DNA of 64,000 nucleotides from Candidatus Neomicrothrix sp. UBA2517 (GTDB lineage Bacteria; Actinomycetota; Acidimicrobiia; Acidimicrobiales; UBA8592), in the NCBI GenBank assembly GCA_002341185.1, contig DDNP01000027.1, forward strand, positions 1 through 64,000. Reading direction: 5' to 3'. The position numbers were made by a program, and so were the translations under genes. The number at the start of each line of letters is the position of its first letter. Position 1 is the first letter of the stretch. Below, in pieces: positions 44,282 to 53,480 of this stretch. The notes beneath the pieces are model-generated. The model was not told the origin of the DNA. It searched no databases and saw only the letters and a list, made by a program, of their open reading frames with translations.

Positions 44282-45268
44282 GTGGCAACCGTTGGGATCA
44301 TTGCAAGCCCATCCGCAGGAAAAGACGTTAGAAGACTCGTAGGTCATGCAGGATCAACCGGTGATGTTGACAAAATTGCTGTAATTCGTAGGGCATCGCT
44401 AGGAGTTATTGAATCAGGCGTCGACCGACTTCTATATCTTGACGATACCCGCCACTTAATACAGCGTGCTCTTGAAGGAATACCGCATGGCAATGTGCAG
44501 GTTGAGCCCATTAATCAAGCCGTTATGGGGACTGGTCGAGACTCCGAAAAAGCTGCCAAAGCATTGAAATCAGAAGAAGCAGGCGCTGTCATTGTCTTTG
44601 GAGGAGACGGAACGAATAGGGATGTTGCTAAAGGGTGGCAAGATGTTCCACTACTTCCGCTTTCAGTGGGAACAAACAATGTATTCCCATTTCACATTGA
44701 AGCAACCGTTGGAGGGATGGCAGCGGGACTTGTAGCAAGAAACATACTCTCCTTAACCGATGTAGCAAAGCAAGCCAAAGTAATAAAGGTTGAATATGGT
44801 GACGGCCAAAGCGACCTTGCTCTCGTTGACCTTGTATTAGTCTCTGGTGATTTCATCGGGAGCAGGGCAATCTGGGATGTAACAAACCTTCAAGAAGGAA
44901 TCTTCGCTATTGCTGAATCAGCCACGGTAGGACTCTCATCAATTGCTGCGGCACTTGAAACAATAGATAGAAATGAAGATGCGGCAATGCATGTAACAAT
45001 GGGGGATGGAAATACTTCGGTGCGCGCTCCCATAGCGCCAGGAACGTACGAAACAATTCCGATAAAGGCATTTAGGAAAATGGATCTTAAAGAACAGGTA
45101 TCAATGGAAGGTCCCGGAGTTTTAGCCTTCGACGGTGAACGTGACCGAGTTTTACAAGAAGGCGAAGCAATATCTGTAGCTGTATTGAAAGAAGGTCCTT
45201 GGGTTATAAGTACTCATAGGGCGCTGGATTTGGCTAACATGATTAAACACTTCGTTAGTTCCGATTAG
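44282..45268 (+). CDS. AcoX-like (ATP-NAD kinase-fold) protein
   Basis: 328 aa, GTG start. MATVGIIASPSAGKDVRRLVGHA, the conserved VIVFGGDGTNRDVAK (the GGDGT nucleotide site of NAD-kinase-fold proteins), and LPLSVGTNNVFPF. AcoX genes sit in acetoin-dehydrogenase operons and are of unproven role. Its place between E1 beta and E2 is the best reason to call this an aco-type operon rather than pyruvate dehydrogenase. Confidence 0.87.
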   Translation: MATVGIIASPSAGKDVRRLVGHAGSTGDVDKIAVIRRASLGVIESGVDRLLYLDDTRHLIQRALEGIPHGNVQVEPINQAVMGTGRDSEKAAKALKSEEAGAVIVFGGDGTNRDVAKGWQDVPLLPLSVGTNNVFPFHIEATVGGMAAGLVARNILSLTDVAKQAKVIKVEYGDGQSDLALVDLVLVSGDFIGSRAIWDVTNLQEGIFAIAESATVGLSSIAAALETIDRNEDAAMHVTMGDGNTSVRAPIAPGTYETIPIKAFRKMDLKEQVSMEGPGVLAFDGERDRVLQEGEAISVAVLKEGPWVISTHRALDLANMIKHFVSSD

Positions 45269-45275
45269 GAGAGCC

Positions 45276-46883
45276 ATGGCCACAAGAATTCTCATGCCCA
45301 AACTTGGTCTCACCATGACCGAGGGAACCATAACTGAGTGGGTCGTAGACGCTGGCGAAAAGGTTTCTAAAGGGAGCGTTGTCATGCTTATAGAGACTGA
45401 CAAAGTTGAGGCAGAAGTTGAGGCAGAAGCTGACGGCGTGGTCCAACATGAAGCAGGTGTTGGAGATACGCTCGAACCCGGGGAAGTCGTTGGCTGGCTT
45501 CTTGCAGATGATGAACAACCTAGCGAAGAAAGCCAAGGAGAATCCCCAGTCGAAGAAACGCTTCAAGAGCAAGTCGAAGCACAAGTAGAACCTGATTCTA
45601 CGCAACCTGAAATAATTGAAACTCAGCATGTTGAAGAGAACACCCAAACACAGGAGTCGGAGAAACCTTTAGAGAATGATCGAATTCTTGCATCGCCAAA
45701 CGCTAAACGTGTCGCTAAGGAAAGGGGAGTGGACCTTCAACAGGTATCAGGGACAGGTCCAAGCGGGCGAATAACCTCCGAAGATGTCACAGCGCTAAAA
45801 GCCTCACCAGTTATTATTGAATCAGGTCGGCTCCTCGCATCTCCCAATGCGAAAAGAGTAGCTAAGGAACTCGGGGTTGACTTACGCACAATTACCGGAA
45901 CTGGACCCGGTGGAAGAATCACTTCAGAAGATGTGATTGAGGCACCTAAACCAGAGACTAAGCCACAGCCCCAGGATGTAGAATCGATTACTGAAAAGCC
46001 CGCACTTAAACCACTAACGAAAACTGCAGCGCCATTTGCAGCTAGAAAAGCTGCAGAACAACTAGGGGTAGACCTTGAACAAGTAAGTGGAACCGGACCA
46101 GATGGCAGAGTAACGAAACAAGACGTCTTTGCCTACAGCAGAACAACCGCAAAACAACCTGCTTCAACTCAAGTCGCCTCATCTACTCAACTGGATGGTG
46201 ATAGAACACCAATCAAAGGCATGAGAGCAATTATTGCTGAACGAATGCATTCATCATTGCAGGAAATGGCACAATTGACGCTCACCATGGATGTCAATAT
46301 GGATCGTGTCGTAGAATTACGAGAGCAACTCAAAGATATCGGGTCAGAAGAACTTGGAGCAGTTCCAGGATATACAGATTTTGTTATAGCTGCTGTAGCC
46401 CAGGCCTTGGTGCAACACCCTGCGGCTAATAGTCAGATTGATGGTGGCGATATTGTTGAACTCAACCAAATTAACGTTGGAATGGCTGTAGCAGTTCCCG
46501 ATGGGCTAGTCGTACCTGTTGTTCATGGTGCTAATCAACTCGAATTAGCTCAAATAGCAATGGAAACCAGTCGTCTTGCGGACGCAGCTAGGAATAAGAA
46601 ACTTTCTCTAGCTGAAATGGAAGGTGGAACGTTCTCTGTTACTGCTCTTGGAATGTTCGGAGTTGATGCGTTCACCCCAGTCATTAATCCTCCCAATTCA
46701 GGAATTCTCGGAGTTGGAAGAATACGAGATGACGTCGCTTGGGACGAAGACACACCAATCAAAGCAAAGCGGATGACAATTAGCCTCACCTGGGACCATA
46801 GAGTCCTTGACGGAGCTCCCGCCGCAGAATTTGCTGCAACAATCAAGAGTTTCCTAGAACAACCACTCAGATTGCTTGCCTAG
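45276..46883 (+). CDS. dihydrolipoamide acyltransferase (E2) with three E1/E3-binding domains
   Basis: 535 aa E2 core. The lipoyl domain is residues 1-78 with modified K43 in TDKVEAE. After an acidic linker come three peripheral-subunit-binding domains: about 136-171 (LASPNAKRVAKERGVDL, GTGPSGRITSEDV), 186-221, and 252-286. Most E2s have one. The catalytic acyltransferase domain follows with TWDHRVLDG (H508, D512). GAGAG precedes ATG 45276. The two first copies differ at many synonymous sites, so the duplication is old. It completes the operon; no E3 (lipoamide dehydrogenase) gene is present in the window. Confidence 0.92.
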   Translation: MATRILMPKLGLTMTEGTITEWVVDAGEKVSKGSVVMLIETDKVEAEVEAEADGVVQHEAGVGDTLEPGEVVGWLLADDEQPSEESQGESPVEETLQEQVEAQVEPDSTQPEIIETQHVEENTQTQESEKPLENDRILASPNAKRVAKERGVDLQQVSGTGPSGRITSEDVTALKASPVIIESGRLLASPNAKRVAKELGVDLRTITGTGPGGRITSEDVIEAPKPETKPQPQDVESITEKPALKPLTKTAAPFAARKAAEQLGVDLEQVSGTGPDGRVTKQDVFAYSRTTAKQPASTQVASSTQLDGDRTPIKGMRAIIAERMHSSLQEMAQLTLTMDVNMDRVVELREQLKDIGSEELGAVPGYTDFVIAAVAQALVQHPAANSQIDGGDIVELNQINVGMAVAVPDGLVVPVVHGANQLELAQIAMETSRLADAARNKKLSLAEMEGGTFSVTALGMFGVDAFTPVINPPNSGILGVGRIRDDVAWDEDTPIKAKRMTISLTWDHRVLDGAPAAEFAATIKSFLEQPLRLLA

Positions 46884-46891
46884 ATTTGGGG

Positions 46892-47857
46892 TTATGTCCC
46901 AGCTAAAGCCTCAACAATAGGGGCTACTTCATCCAAAACAGCTCCACCAAAGGTAATGTAATTGATGCCATATTCATCTCTCCGTTGCTGAATTCGGTCA
47001 ATTATCTCATTTGGCTGTCCAATTAAACAGTGAGGATGGTTAAGTATTTCTTCGGGAGTTAAGTTAAAAAGTTTTGAAAACTCTTCTGCGACAACGTCTC
47101 TATGGTCTGTAACAACAGTGAAATAAGCAGCTATTTCAATTTCTAATTCTGTAAACCGTTCACCAGCACCATCCTTGATCCATTCAAGCTTTTGCATCGT
47201 GCCTTCGCTGGTACCACTGCCCACCCCGGCAGGACCTATTTTTCCAGCACTATTATTAAAATTGATTGAGACAATATCGGCTTCTCGCCCAGCTATTCCA
47301 AGGATCCGTTTCGCTCCTCCCCCAATCATTACGGGAGGCATCTTATCGAGCATTGGAGCGCCAGCGAATCCCGAGACCTGAACGTAATCACCAGTTGCAT
47401 CAATCTGATCACCGCTGTAATGCTGACGGATCAAATCAAGAGTTTCAATCATTTTATTTATGCGTTTCCCCGGTGGCATCATCGTGATTCCCATTGCTTC
47501 ATATTCACTTTGAATCCACCCAGCACCTAAACCTAATTCAAGCCTGCCTTCGCTAAACCAATCTATTGTTGCTATCTCTTTCGCAAGAACCACAGGCTCG
47601 TGATAGTCGCAGCAAAGCACTCGACAGCCAACACGAATAGAGTCCGTTGCCTCTGCAGCAACCATCATTGCCGGAATAGCAGCTAAATTCTGTACAGGGT
47701 GGTTAGCTGCTTTAAGAGCTGGACCCTCACCTATGTAGTGGTCAGCGAGATGGAAGCTACTAAACCCGAGATCTTCAGCTTTTTTAGCAAGATTTCGCCA
47801 ATCATCAGGCGACGTTGATGAATAGGCCTGGAGCCCAAATCGAAAAGCTTTTGTCAT
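46892..47857 (-). CDS. LLM-class (F420- or FMN-dependent) oxidoreductase
   Basis: 321 aa. RFGLQAYSSTSPDDWRNLAKKAEDLGFSSFHLADHYIGEG, IRVGCRVLCCDYHEPVVLAKEIATID, SEGRLELGLGAGWIQSEYEAMGI and PPVMIGGGAKRILGIAGREADIVSI are family marks. F420 is likely, given actinobacterial context, but unproven. It overlaps the upstream PEP-utilising gene by 4 nt on the minus strand. Confidence 0.88.
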   Translation of the reverse strand: MTKAFRFGLQAYSSTSPDDWRNLAKKAEDLGFSSFHLADHYIGEGPALKAANHPVQNLAAIPAMMVAAEATDSIRVGCRVLCCDYHEPVVLAKEIATIDWFSEGRLELGLGAGWIQSEYEAMGITMMPPGKRINKMIETLDLIRQHYSGDQIDATGDYVQVSGFAGAPMLDKMPPVMIGGGAKRILGIAGREADIVSINFNNSAGKIGPAGVGSGTSEGTMQKLEWIKDGAGERFTELEIEIAAYFTVVTDHRDVVAEEFSKLFNLTPEEILNHPHCLIGQPNEIIDRIQQRRDEYGINYITFGGAVLDEVAPIVEALAGT

Positions 47858-49587
47858 AGGATACGTACCTCACCCGTACTTCCATTAACTTCAATTTCAG
47901 AACCATCAGCAATTTTTTTAGTCCCATCTGTAACAGAAATCACACAGGGAAGACCTAATTCCCGACTTACGATAACCGCATGGCTCCTTTGCCCTCCAAC
48001 ATCAACAACCACAGCTCCTGCGGTCAAGAACAGCGGAGTCCAAGATGGGTCAGTTAGTGGCGCAATAAGGATATCTCCAGGTTCTAAGGCATATGGGTCT
48101 GTAGGGTCAAGAATGACTCTGGCAGTACCTCTTACCGTTCCTGGACTTCCAGCTACTCCCATGAGGACATCCCCAGATGCGGATTCTTCCACAGCCGCTG
48201 AACCAAGCTTTTTATATTCCGATAATGGAGGAACAAAACCATCTTTGATAAAGAATGGCGGTTCAAGAGTTTTCAATTCTTCATACATTGAGAAACGTTC
48301 CTCAAGAGTCACCTTCATTGATGCTGGGTCAGCGACATAAGACTCTAGTTCATCATCAGTGAGCATATAAATGTGTTTGTGATCAACAAGATGCCCCGCA
48401 TCAACGGATTTATTACCAAGTGCTTCAAAAGCAACGCGTATCTCATTGACAACCCGAATGTAATTTGCTTTGGAGCGCTCTTGAAAAGCCATAATATTGC
48501 CAGCGATAAGAGCAGCTTCGAATTGTCCAGAGAGTTCGTCATTCCCCAGTTTCTCCAATTCAGAGCGCACAAAATCAATGGTCTCGACTCTACTTTCAGC
48601 CATTTTCTGATGCCGGTCAGATGGGTTTTCACCATCATGTTGCAAGCGGATACGGTCTAGCAAAGCTAATGCAATTGTTGGATTCGTCTCCCAGGAATCT
48701 GCAATAATCTCGTATTCATTTGGCCCTCGTGAGCCATATTCAAAAATAAAACGCTGCCATTCGTTCAGGAATTTAGCAGCATCACCATGCGTGGACTCTT
48801 CAAGCCTCTTTAGAAGCGTATCAACTCCACTCTCAAACTCTGAAGATAAATAGTCAGAGGAACGAATGACCCTTGATAAATCCCATAGGAAATATGATGG
48901 GGCAGCGGAATCCACATCTCCAAGACCAGTTATACATCGCATTGGAATTGTCGTGTCACCGATTGCTTCACCCACAGCACCAAGAATGCCCGGAGCGACT
49001 CCTGAACTTGATGCAGCAACGCAATGCGTGTTGTAAGTTTCGATAAGCCACGGTTGAAACGTGCGGGCATGAGCAACAATTTCGTTTATTGAGAGATCCG
49101 CTAATACAGGGCGATTTTCCCTAAGAGCGATCGTCTTTTCCCGAGCCTCATCTATTTCTGGCCACTCAGTCACGGACATAACCCATCCCATATGGGCAAG
49201 AATGCCTTCAGTGAGGTCTTCATTCACATCATCTGGATGTTCAACATAAGCAGGAACATCAGGGTGATCACCAAAAAATGCTAAGTCTAAACCTTCAATA
49301 GTAACCGCAGGGTTTCTCACCCCTTGCATTCTTACATTAGCCAAATTGATATAGAAGAAACCCCCAAAGAAACCACCAACTTCCGGTCGCAAATCTGACA
49401 TTTCGCCCTCAGTAAAATAACCCTGCCGAATATAGCCATCTCTCCAGCCGATAATCGTGCCATTATCCCATGTAAATGTCTGCCCTAAAGGACTTGCAGG
49501 GGGAGCTAAAACTTCACCAGCATTAGCCCTTGTATAGTGTGGCCAGCGTTCGCTAGGCTCCCAATCGCAAAACCAGTACTCATCCAT
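47854..49587 (-). CDS. PEP-utilising-enzyme mobile-domain protein lacking the ATP-binding domain
   Basis: 577 aa. The C-terminus is the swivelling phosphohistidine domain: GSPGTVRGTARVILDP, DILIAPLTDPSWTPLF, VVDVGGQRSHAVIVSREL with phosphohistidine H536, and LPCVISVTDGTKKI. The N-terminal 430 residues form a helical region that opens with TWDNGTIIGWRDGYIRQG. The ATP-grasp (PPDK_N) and PEP-binding domains of the dikinases are absent, so the enzyme is either a split partner or a rifampin-phosphotransferase-like two-domain derivative. It is first in a minus-strand operon with an LLM gene, and a divergent helical protein lies upstream. Function not assigned. Confidence 0.82.
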   Translation of the reverse strand: MDEYWFCDWEPSERWPHYTRANAGEVLAPPASPLGQTFTWDNGTIIGWRDGYIRQGYFTEGEMSDLRPEVGGFFGGFFYINLANVRMQGVRNPAVTIEGLDLAFFGDHPDVPAYVEHPDDVNEDLTEGILAHMGWVMSVTEWPEIDEAREKTIALRENRPVLADLSINEIVAHARTFQPWLIETYNTHCVAASSSGVAPGILGAVGEAIGDTTIPMRCITGLGDVDSAAPSYFLWDLSRVIRSSDYLSSEFESGVDTLLKRLEESTHGDAAKFLNEWQRFIFEYGSRGPNEYEIIADSWETNPTIALALLDRIRLQHDGENPSDRHQKMAESRVETIDFVRSELEKLGNDELSGQFEAALIAGNIMAFQERSKANYIRVVNEIRVAFEALGNKSVDAGHLVDHKHIYMLTDDELESYVADPASMKVTLEERFSMYEELKTLEPPFFIKDGFVPPLSEYKKLGSAAVEESASGDVLMGVAGSPGTVRGTARVILDPTDPYALEPGDILIAPLTDPSWTPLFLTAGAVVVDVGGQRSHAVIVSRELGLPCVISVTDGTKKIADGSEIEVNGSTGEVRIL

Positions 49588-49743
49588 AAAATCCTCCGAA
49601 AAGCATAAATCCCTAAGAAAATAACCCCTTTGCTAGACTTTTGCGAATTTACAAAGAACCTTTTACTAATCATAAACCGTTCAAGTTTTTCCTAAAGTAA
49701 TTAAGGATCTATTCTTGACAAAGACCATCTGGAAGGAAACAAC

Positions 49744-50358
49744 ATGCTAGACATTGCAATGGCATTGAGGCTGAAAGGTATTGCTTCAAACGAGCACATA
49801 ACTGAAATCACGGGGAAAGGACAATCTGATGTAGACGATGTTCTTAAGACAATGATCGATAAAGAATATGCACAAGAAACACCACGAGGACTTCGGTTAA
49901 TGCCAGAGGGGAAAGCATGGACAGATGACCTGCTAGAACAAGAAAGAGAAGGTATCAATGGTGAAAAAGCTGAACAGATTTATGAAAAATTCTGCAACCA
50001 AAACGATGCATTTAAACAATTAGTTACCGACTGGCAGATCAAAATGGTTGACGGAGAACAAGAACTTAATGACCATTCAGACCAAGGCTACGACCAAGAA
50101 GTTATCAACCGGCTCGTTGAACTTGACCACACTGTTGCACCCATCTTTCAAGCTGCTGCAGAATTAGCTCCCAGACTAGGTCGTTATCTAGAGCGATTCG
50201 CTCACGCCCTAAGCGAATTACAATCGGGAGACCATTCTTTCCTTGCCGCTCCCTTAAAGGACAGTTATCACACTATCTGGTTTGAGATGCATGAAGAACT
50301 AATTTTGCTCTGCGGGCGAAATAGAGCAGATGAAGCTGCAGCTGGTCGAGGGGCATGA
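49744..50358 (+). CDS. hypothetical helical protein, winged-helix-like N-terminus
   Basis: 204 aa. I do not recognise a named family. Residues 1-60 look like a small winged-helix domain (LDIAMALRLKGIASNEHI, GKGQSDVDDVLKTMIDKEYA), and the rest is helical and acidic. A good ribosome site (GGAAGGAA) precedes the ATG. It sits divergent from the PEP-utilising gene, so it may regulate or partner with it. The next gene overlaps it by 4 nt. Confidence 0.72.
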   Translation: MLDIAMALRLKGIASNEHITEITGKGQSDVDDVLKTMIDKEYAQETPRGLRLMPEGKAWTDDLLEQEREGINGEKAEQIYEKFCNQNDAFKQLVTDWQIKMVDGEQELNDHSDQGYDQEVINRLVELDHTVAPIFQAAAELAPRLGRYLERFAHALSELQSGDHSFLAAPLKDSYHTIWFEMHEELILLCGRNRADEAAAGRGA

Positions 50359-50948
50359 CATTTAGAGGTAGAAGAGCTGACCTAATGCTCGGCGCGTACG
50401 AATGGTATGCGAGAAGAGCAGCAATCCATCCAAATAGCAAGCGTGGTAGAAAATTTTCTGCCTTTGGTGAAGGATCAATAATGTGTTTCCCTCCCGCAGC
50501 CCTCTTTGGTGAGCATGCGATAAGAATCGGTGAAGATACTATGATTGGGCCATATGTGTCCTTAAGCGCAGGAATGGCACCTACCCAAGAATTACTATCA
50601 GACAAGATCGTAGAGATAGGAGACCGAGTCCTCATCGGAAGAAATTCCAGCATCGTAGGCCACTTTCATATCGTCATCGACAATGACGTTTTCTTCGGAC
50701 CTAATGTTTATGTAACAGACCAAAACCACGGATTCGATGATCTTCAAACACCAATTGGAAAGCAAAGTATGCCAGAGGAACCAGTACATATAGGAGCTGG
50801 CTCATGGATAGGTACCAATAGTGTTGTACTTCCCGGGGTAACAATCGGAAAACATGTAGCAATAGGTGCAGGATCAGTCGTCACCGCTGATGTACCAGAT
50901 AATTCAGTAGCTGTAGGTTCTCCAGCGAGAGTAATACAGCAATTTTGA
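50355..50948 (+). CDS. left-handed beta-helix (hexapeptide-repeat) acyltransferase
   Basis: 197 aa, LbetaH acyltransferase of the maltose/galactoside acetyltransferase type. Repeat strands run from about residue 55: IRIGEDTMIGPYVSL, IVEIGDRVLIGRNSSIVGHF, VFFGPNVYVTDQNHG (with the catalytic-type His), VHIGAGSWIGTNSVVLPGVTIGKHVAIGAGSVVT, ending in VAVGSPARV. It transfers an acyl group from acyl-CoA to an unknown sugar or alcohol. The ATG overlaps the upstream stop. Confidence 0.9.
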   Translation: MTFRGRRADLMLGAYEWYARRAAIHPNSKRGRKFSAFGEGSIMCFPPAALFGEHAIRIGEDTMIGPYVSLSAGMAPTQELLSDKIVEIGDRVLIGRNSSIVGHFHIVIDNDVFFGPNVYVTDQNHGFDDLQTPIGKQSMPEEPVHIGAGSWIGTNSVVLPGVTIGKHVAIGAGSVVTADVPDNSVAVGSPARVIQQF

Positions 50949-50993
50949 CGACTAAGAGTAAATTATCTACCGTTAAACAAAAGGAGACACAGC

Positions 50994-51800
50994 ATGACTT
51001 TACAAGCAGTTGACGCGTTGCAAAAGATTCACATAGAGGTTGAAAAAGTCATTAATGGAATGAAACAAAATGACTGGGAACTTCAAAGCTTATGTGAGGG
51101 TTGGCGAGTACAGGAAGTCTTCGCTCACATGTCCTCAAACATGAAAGAAGCAATCAATCCTTCACCACCACCTGAAACAGCGCAGGAACCCATGAAAGCG
51201 GAAGAAGCTATGGAAGCGCTAGTCACGCCACGAAGAGACTGGACCGCGCAAGAATTACTAGACGAATATGCAAAGTATCTCAATGACTGGATCAGCTGGC
51301 TATCAGCATTACAGGACGAACCCACAGCTTCAATGGAGATACCTTTGGCAGACCTTGGAACATACCCGATGCACATGATGGCCAACGCATTCGCTTTCGA
51401 TCACTACTGTCATCTCTATATCGATATTCTCGCACCTGAAGGACCGTTATCAGGAAGTCTGGATAACCCAACTGATGATATGATTCGCCCAGGTATCGAA
51501 TGGATGATTGCAGGAATGCCTCAAATGCAACCGACTGAACTTGCTGAAGCAGTTACCGCACCATTGGAATTGGAATTAACAGGCCCTGGAGGCGGTACAT
51601 GGACGATACAACCAGCTGGTGAGGATGGGCTGATCGTAGTTGACCATCGCGCTAACTTAGGGGCAATTGCAACAGTCGCTTCAACGGCCCATGACTTTGT
51701 ATCATGGGGAACAAAACGATCCGATTGGCGAACTACTTGCAACATAGATGGCGATGAAAATTACGCAGCCACCATCTTGGACACGATCAATATTATCTGA
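50994..51800 (+). CDS. TIGR03083 family (maleylpyruvate isomerase/DinB-like) protein
   Basis: 268 aa, DinB-type four-helix bundle followed by an MDMPI C-terminal domain. CEGWRVQEVFAHMSSN contains the metal-binding His; NAFAFDHYCHLYID carries later ligand His residues. Family members in actinobacteria use mycothiol in maleylpyruvate isomerisation; others are uncharacterised. AAAAGGAG precedes the ATG. It supports mycothiol chemistry in this organism. Confidence 0.85.
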   Translation: MTLQAVDALQKIHIEVEKVINGMKQNDWELQSLCEGWRVQEVFAHMSSNMKEAINPSPPPETAQEPMKAEEAMEALVTPRRDWTAQELLDEYAKYLNDWISWLSALQDEPTASMEIPLADLGTYPMHMMANAFAFDHYCHLYIDILAPEGPLSGSLDNPTDDMIRPGIEWMIAGMPQMQPTELAEAVTAPLELELTGPGGGTWTIQPAGEDGLIVVDHRANLGAIATVASTAHDFVSWGTKRSDWRTTCNIDGDENYAATILDTINII

Positions 51801-52562
51801 TTACAGCGAAAAGGGCGGCGGAGTAAATTGACCACTGTTAGCGCTCATCCCTCCATCAACAGGTAAATGAGCTCCTGTGATAAAAGATGCCTTTGACGAA
51901 AGAAGAAAACTGTGAGCTGCGGCAATTTCAGAAGCGTTTCCCCAACGCTGTAGCGGTATTCGCCTCCTCATATCATCATAAACTTCGCCCTCAAACCTTG
52001 TTGTCATACCAGTTTCAGTAGGTCCGGGGCAAACAGCATTTATTCTGATTCCCTTAGCAGCTAAATCCATTGAAGCGCTCCTAACAAGATTAATCACAGC
52101 TGCCTTTGATGTGTTGTATACCCACATGCCTGGATCGCCACGCATACCTGAGGTTGAGGCAGTTACAGTAATCGCTGAACCAGGGCGCATAACAGACGCA
52201 CATTCTCTAATGCCAAGAATGACCGCACGAACATTAACGTCCATTACTTCGTCAAAAAATTCCATATCTCCATCAAAAAGATCAATACGCCCTGCCATTC
52301 CAGCATTCAAAACAGCACCATCAAGATGCCCAAATTGATCTACAGCAGTTTCCACAGCTAAAGCATTGTGTTCTCTGTCAGAAACATTACCAGTGACACA
52401 CACTATATTTTCAATACCATCAGCCCAAGAAAAATCAGCTACAGGAAGATCTGAAGCAACAACAGAACCGCCTTCACGCAAAATTTCCTCCGCAGCAAAT
52501 CTCCCAATACCTGAAGCCGCTCCAGTAATCCAAACTGCTCTCTTTTCATGTAAGTAAGTCAT
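51801..52562 (-). CDS. short-chain dehydrogenase/reductase
   Basis: 253 aa SDR. TGAASGIG near the N-terminus, LNAG, TASTSGM with the serine, YNTSK with the Tyr/Lys, and PVDGGMSANSG at the end. The tail PPFSL is short. The gene abuts the TIGR03083 gene stop with no gap; the two are convergent. It is paired with the TIM-barrel gene upstream (16 nt gap). Asp at about residue 38 (ASDLPV) suggests NAD preference, weakly. Confidence 0.9.
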   Translation of the reverse strand: MTYLHEKRAVWITGAASGIGRFAAEEILREGGSVVASDLPVADFSWADGIENIVCVTGNVSDREHNALAVETAVDQFGHLDGAVLNAGMAGRIDLFDGDMEFFDEVMDVNVRAVILGIRECASVMRPGSAITVTASTSGMRGDPGMWVYNTSKAAVINLVRSASMDLAAKGIRINAVCPGPTETGMTTRFEGEVYDDMRRRIPLQRWGNASEIAAAHSFLLSSKASFITGAHLPVDGGMSANSGQFTPPPFSL

Positions 52563-52578
52563 GTCTTTGAAGTTAATC

Positions 52579-53370
52579 TTAAATTGGGAGAGCCGCTAAT
52601 GTGTGGTCCAAAACATATTTAGAGCGCTCACTAAAGTCAGGAAAGTTCTCACGCAGGGTTTTTGAACGAACCTCAATCGAAAACGGAATTTTTTCATCAA
52701 ACAGCGATTCAAACTCTGCAGCATTTAATTCCCCTTGCGATGGAATTAGCCTGTCATCAAGCGCATCCCTTACCAAATCTGTATTGCTCCAGCCCGTAGG
52801 GTCCGCAGTCCCATCACACCATTGGACGTAAGGGAATAATTTTGGATCGCAAGCCCTTATTTCATTAAAGGAGGTTTTTGAGCGAACAACATGAAGTAAG
52901 TCGAGCAGAATTCCGACATTTGGTGCATCCACCAAGCCAACTATCTCTAGAGCATCTGAAAGGTTTTTCACGTTTGTGAATTTCATAAATTCAAGGCAAA
53001 CGCAGATATTGCCTTCTTCAGCTTGAGAACATAGTTGAGAAATCCTATCAGCTGTCTCTTGGGGAGAATCTAATGAAGAAACAACAAGAATATTACTCGC
53101 TCCTACTTCGTAGGCAGCGTTTATAAGGATCTTGCCATTGTCATTTCCTTTTCCCAGCCGCACGACCTCCATATCAACTATTTCAATGCCTGTATCATCA
53201 ATCCTTTTTTTGACTTTGCGAGCGGTTGAGGCAGTCCATGATTCAGGGTCAAACCACACTCCTGATGCCTGCCATCCCGTTTTTGCTGTTATCTCAACAA
53301 ATTTTGCTGGATTTAACATTAGTTCAGGAATTACGCCTGCGGCCAAAGAAAGCAATCTCGAAGTAGTCAT
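52579..53370 (-). CDS. sugar phosphate isomerase/epimerase (xylose-isomerase-like TIM barrel)
   Basis: 263 aa AP_endonuc_2-type barrel. LSLAAGVIPEL, DTGIEIVDMEVVRLG, CVCLEFMKFTNV with a metal-ligand Glu, NVGILLDLLHVVRS with the Asp/His pair, and PFSIEVRSK near the end. Substrates in the family include inosose, hydroxypyruvate and tagatose derivatives; unknown here. It leads a transcript with the SDR at 51801. Confidence 0.85.
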   Translation of the reverse strand: MTTSRLLSLAAGVIPELMLNPAKFVEITAKTGWQASGVWFDPESWTASTARKVKKRIDDTGIEIVDMEVVRLGKGNDNGKILINAAYEVGASNILVVSSLDSPQETADRISQLCSQAEEGNICVCLEFMKFTNVKNLSDALEIVGLVDAPNVGILLDLLHVVRSKTSFNEIRACDPKLFPYVQWCDGTADPTGWSNTDLVRDALDDRLIPSQGELNAAEFESLFDEKIPFSIEVRSKTLRENFPDFSERSKYVLDHTLAALPI

Positions 53371-53480
53371 ACCTAATTAAATCATAAAATAGTCAGGTCA
53401 GAAATTTCTCTTCTACTTTGCGTATATCAAAAAATTGACTAAGAATATGCAGGTAACTCATAACGACCAGAGGGGAATTT

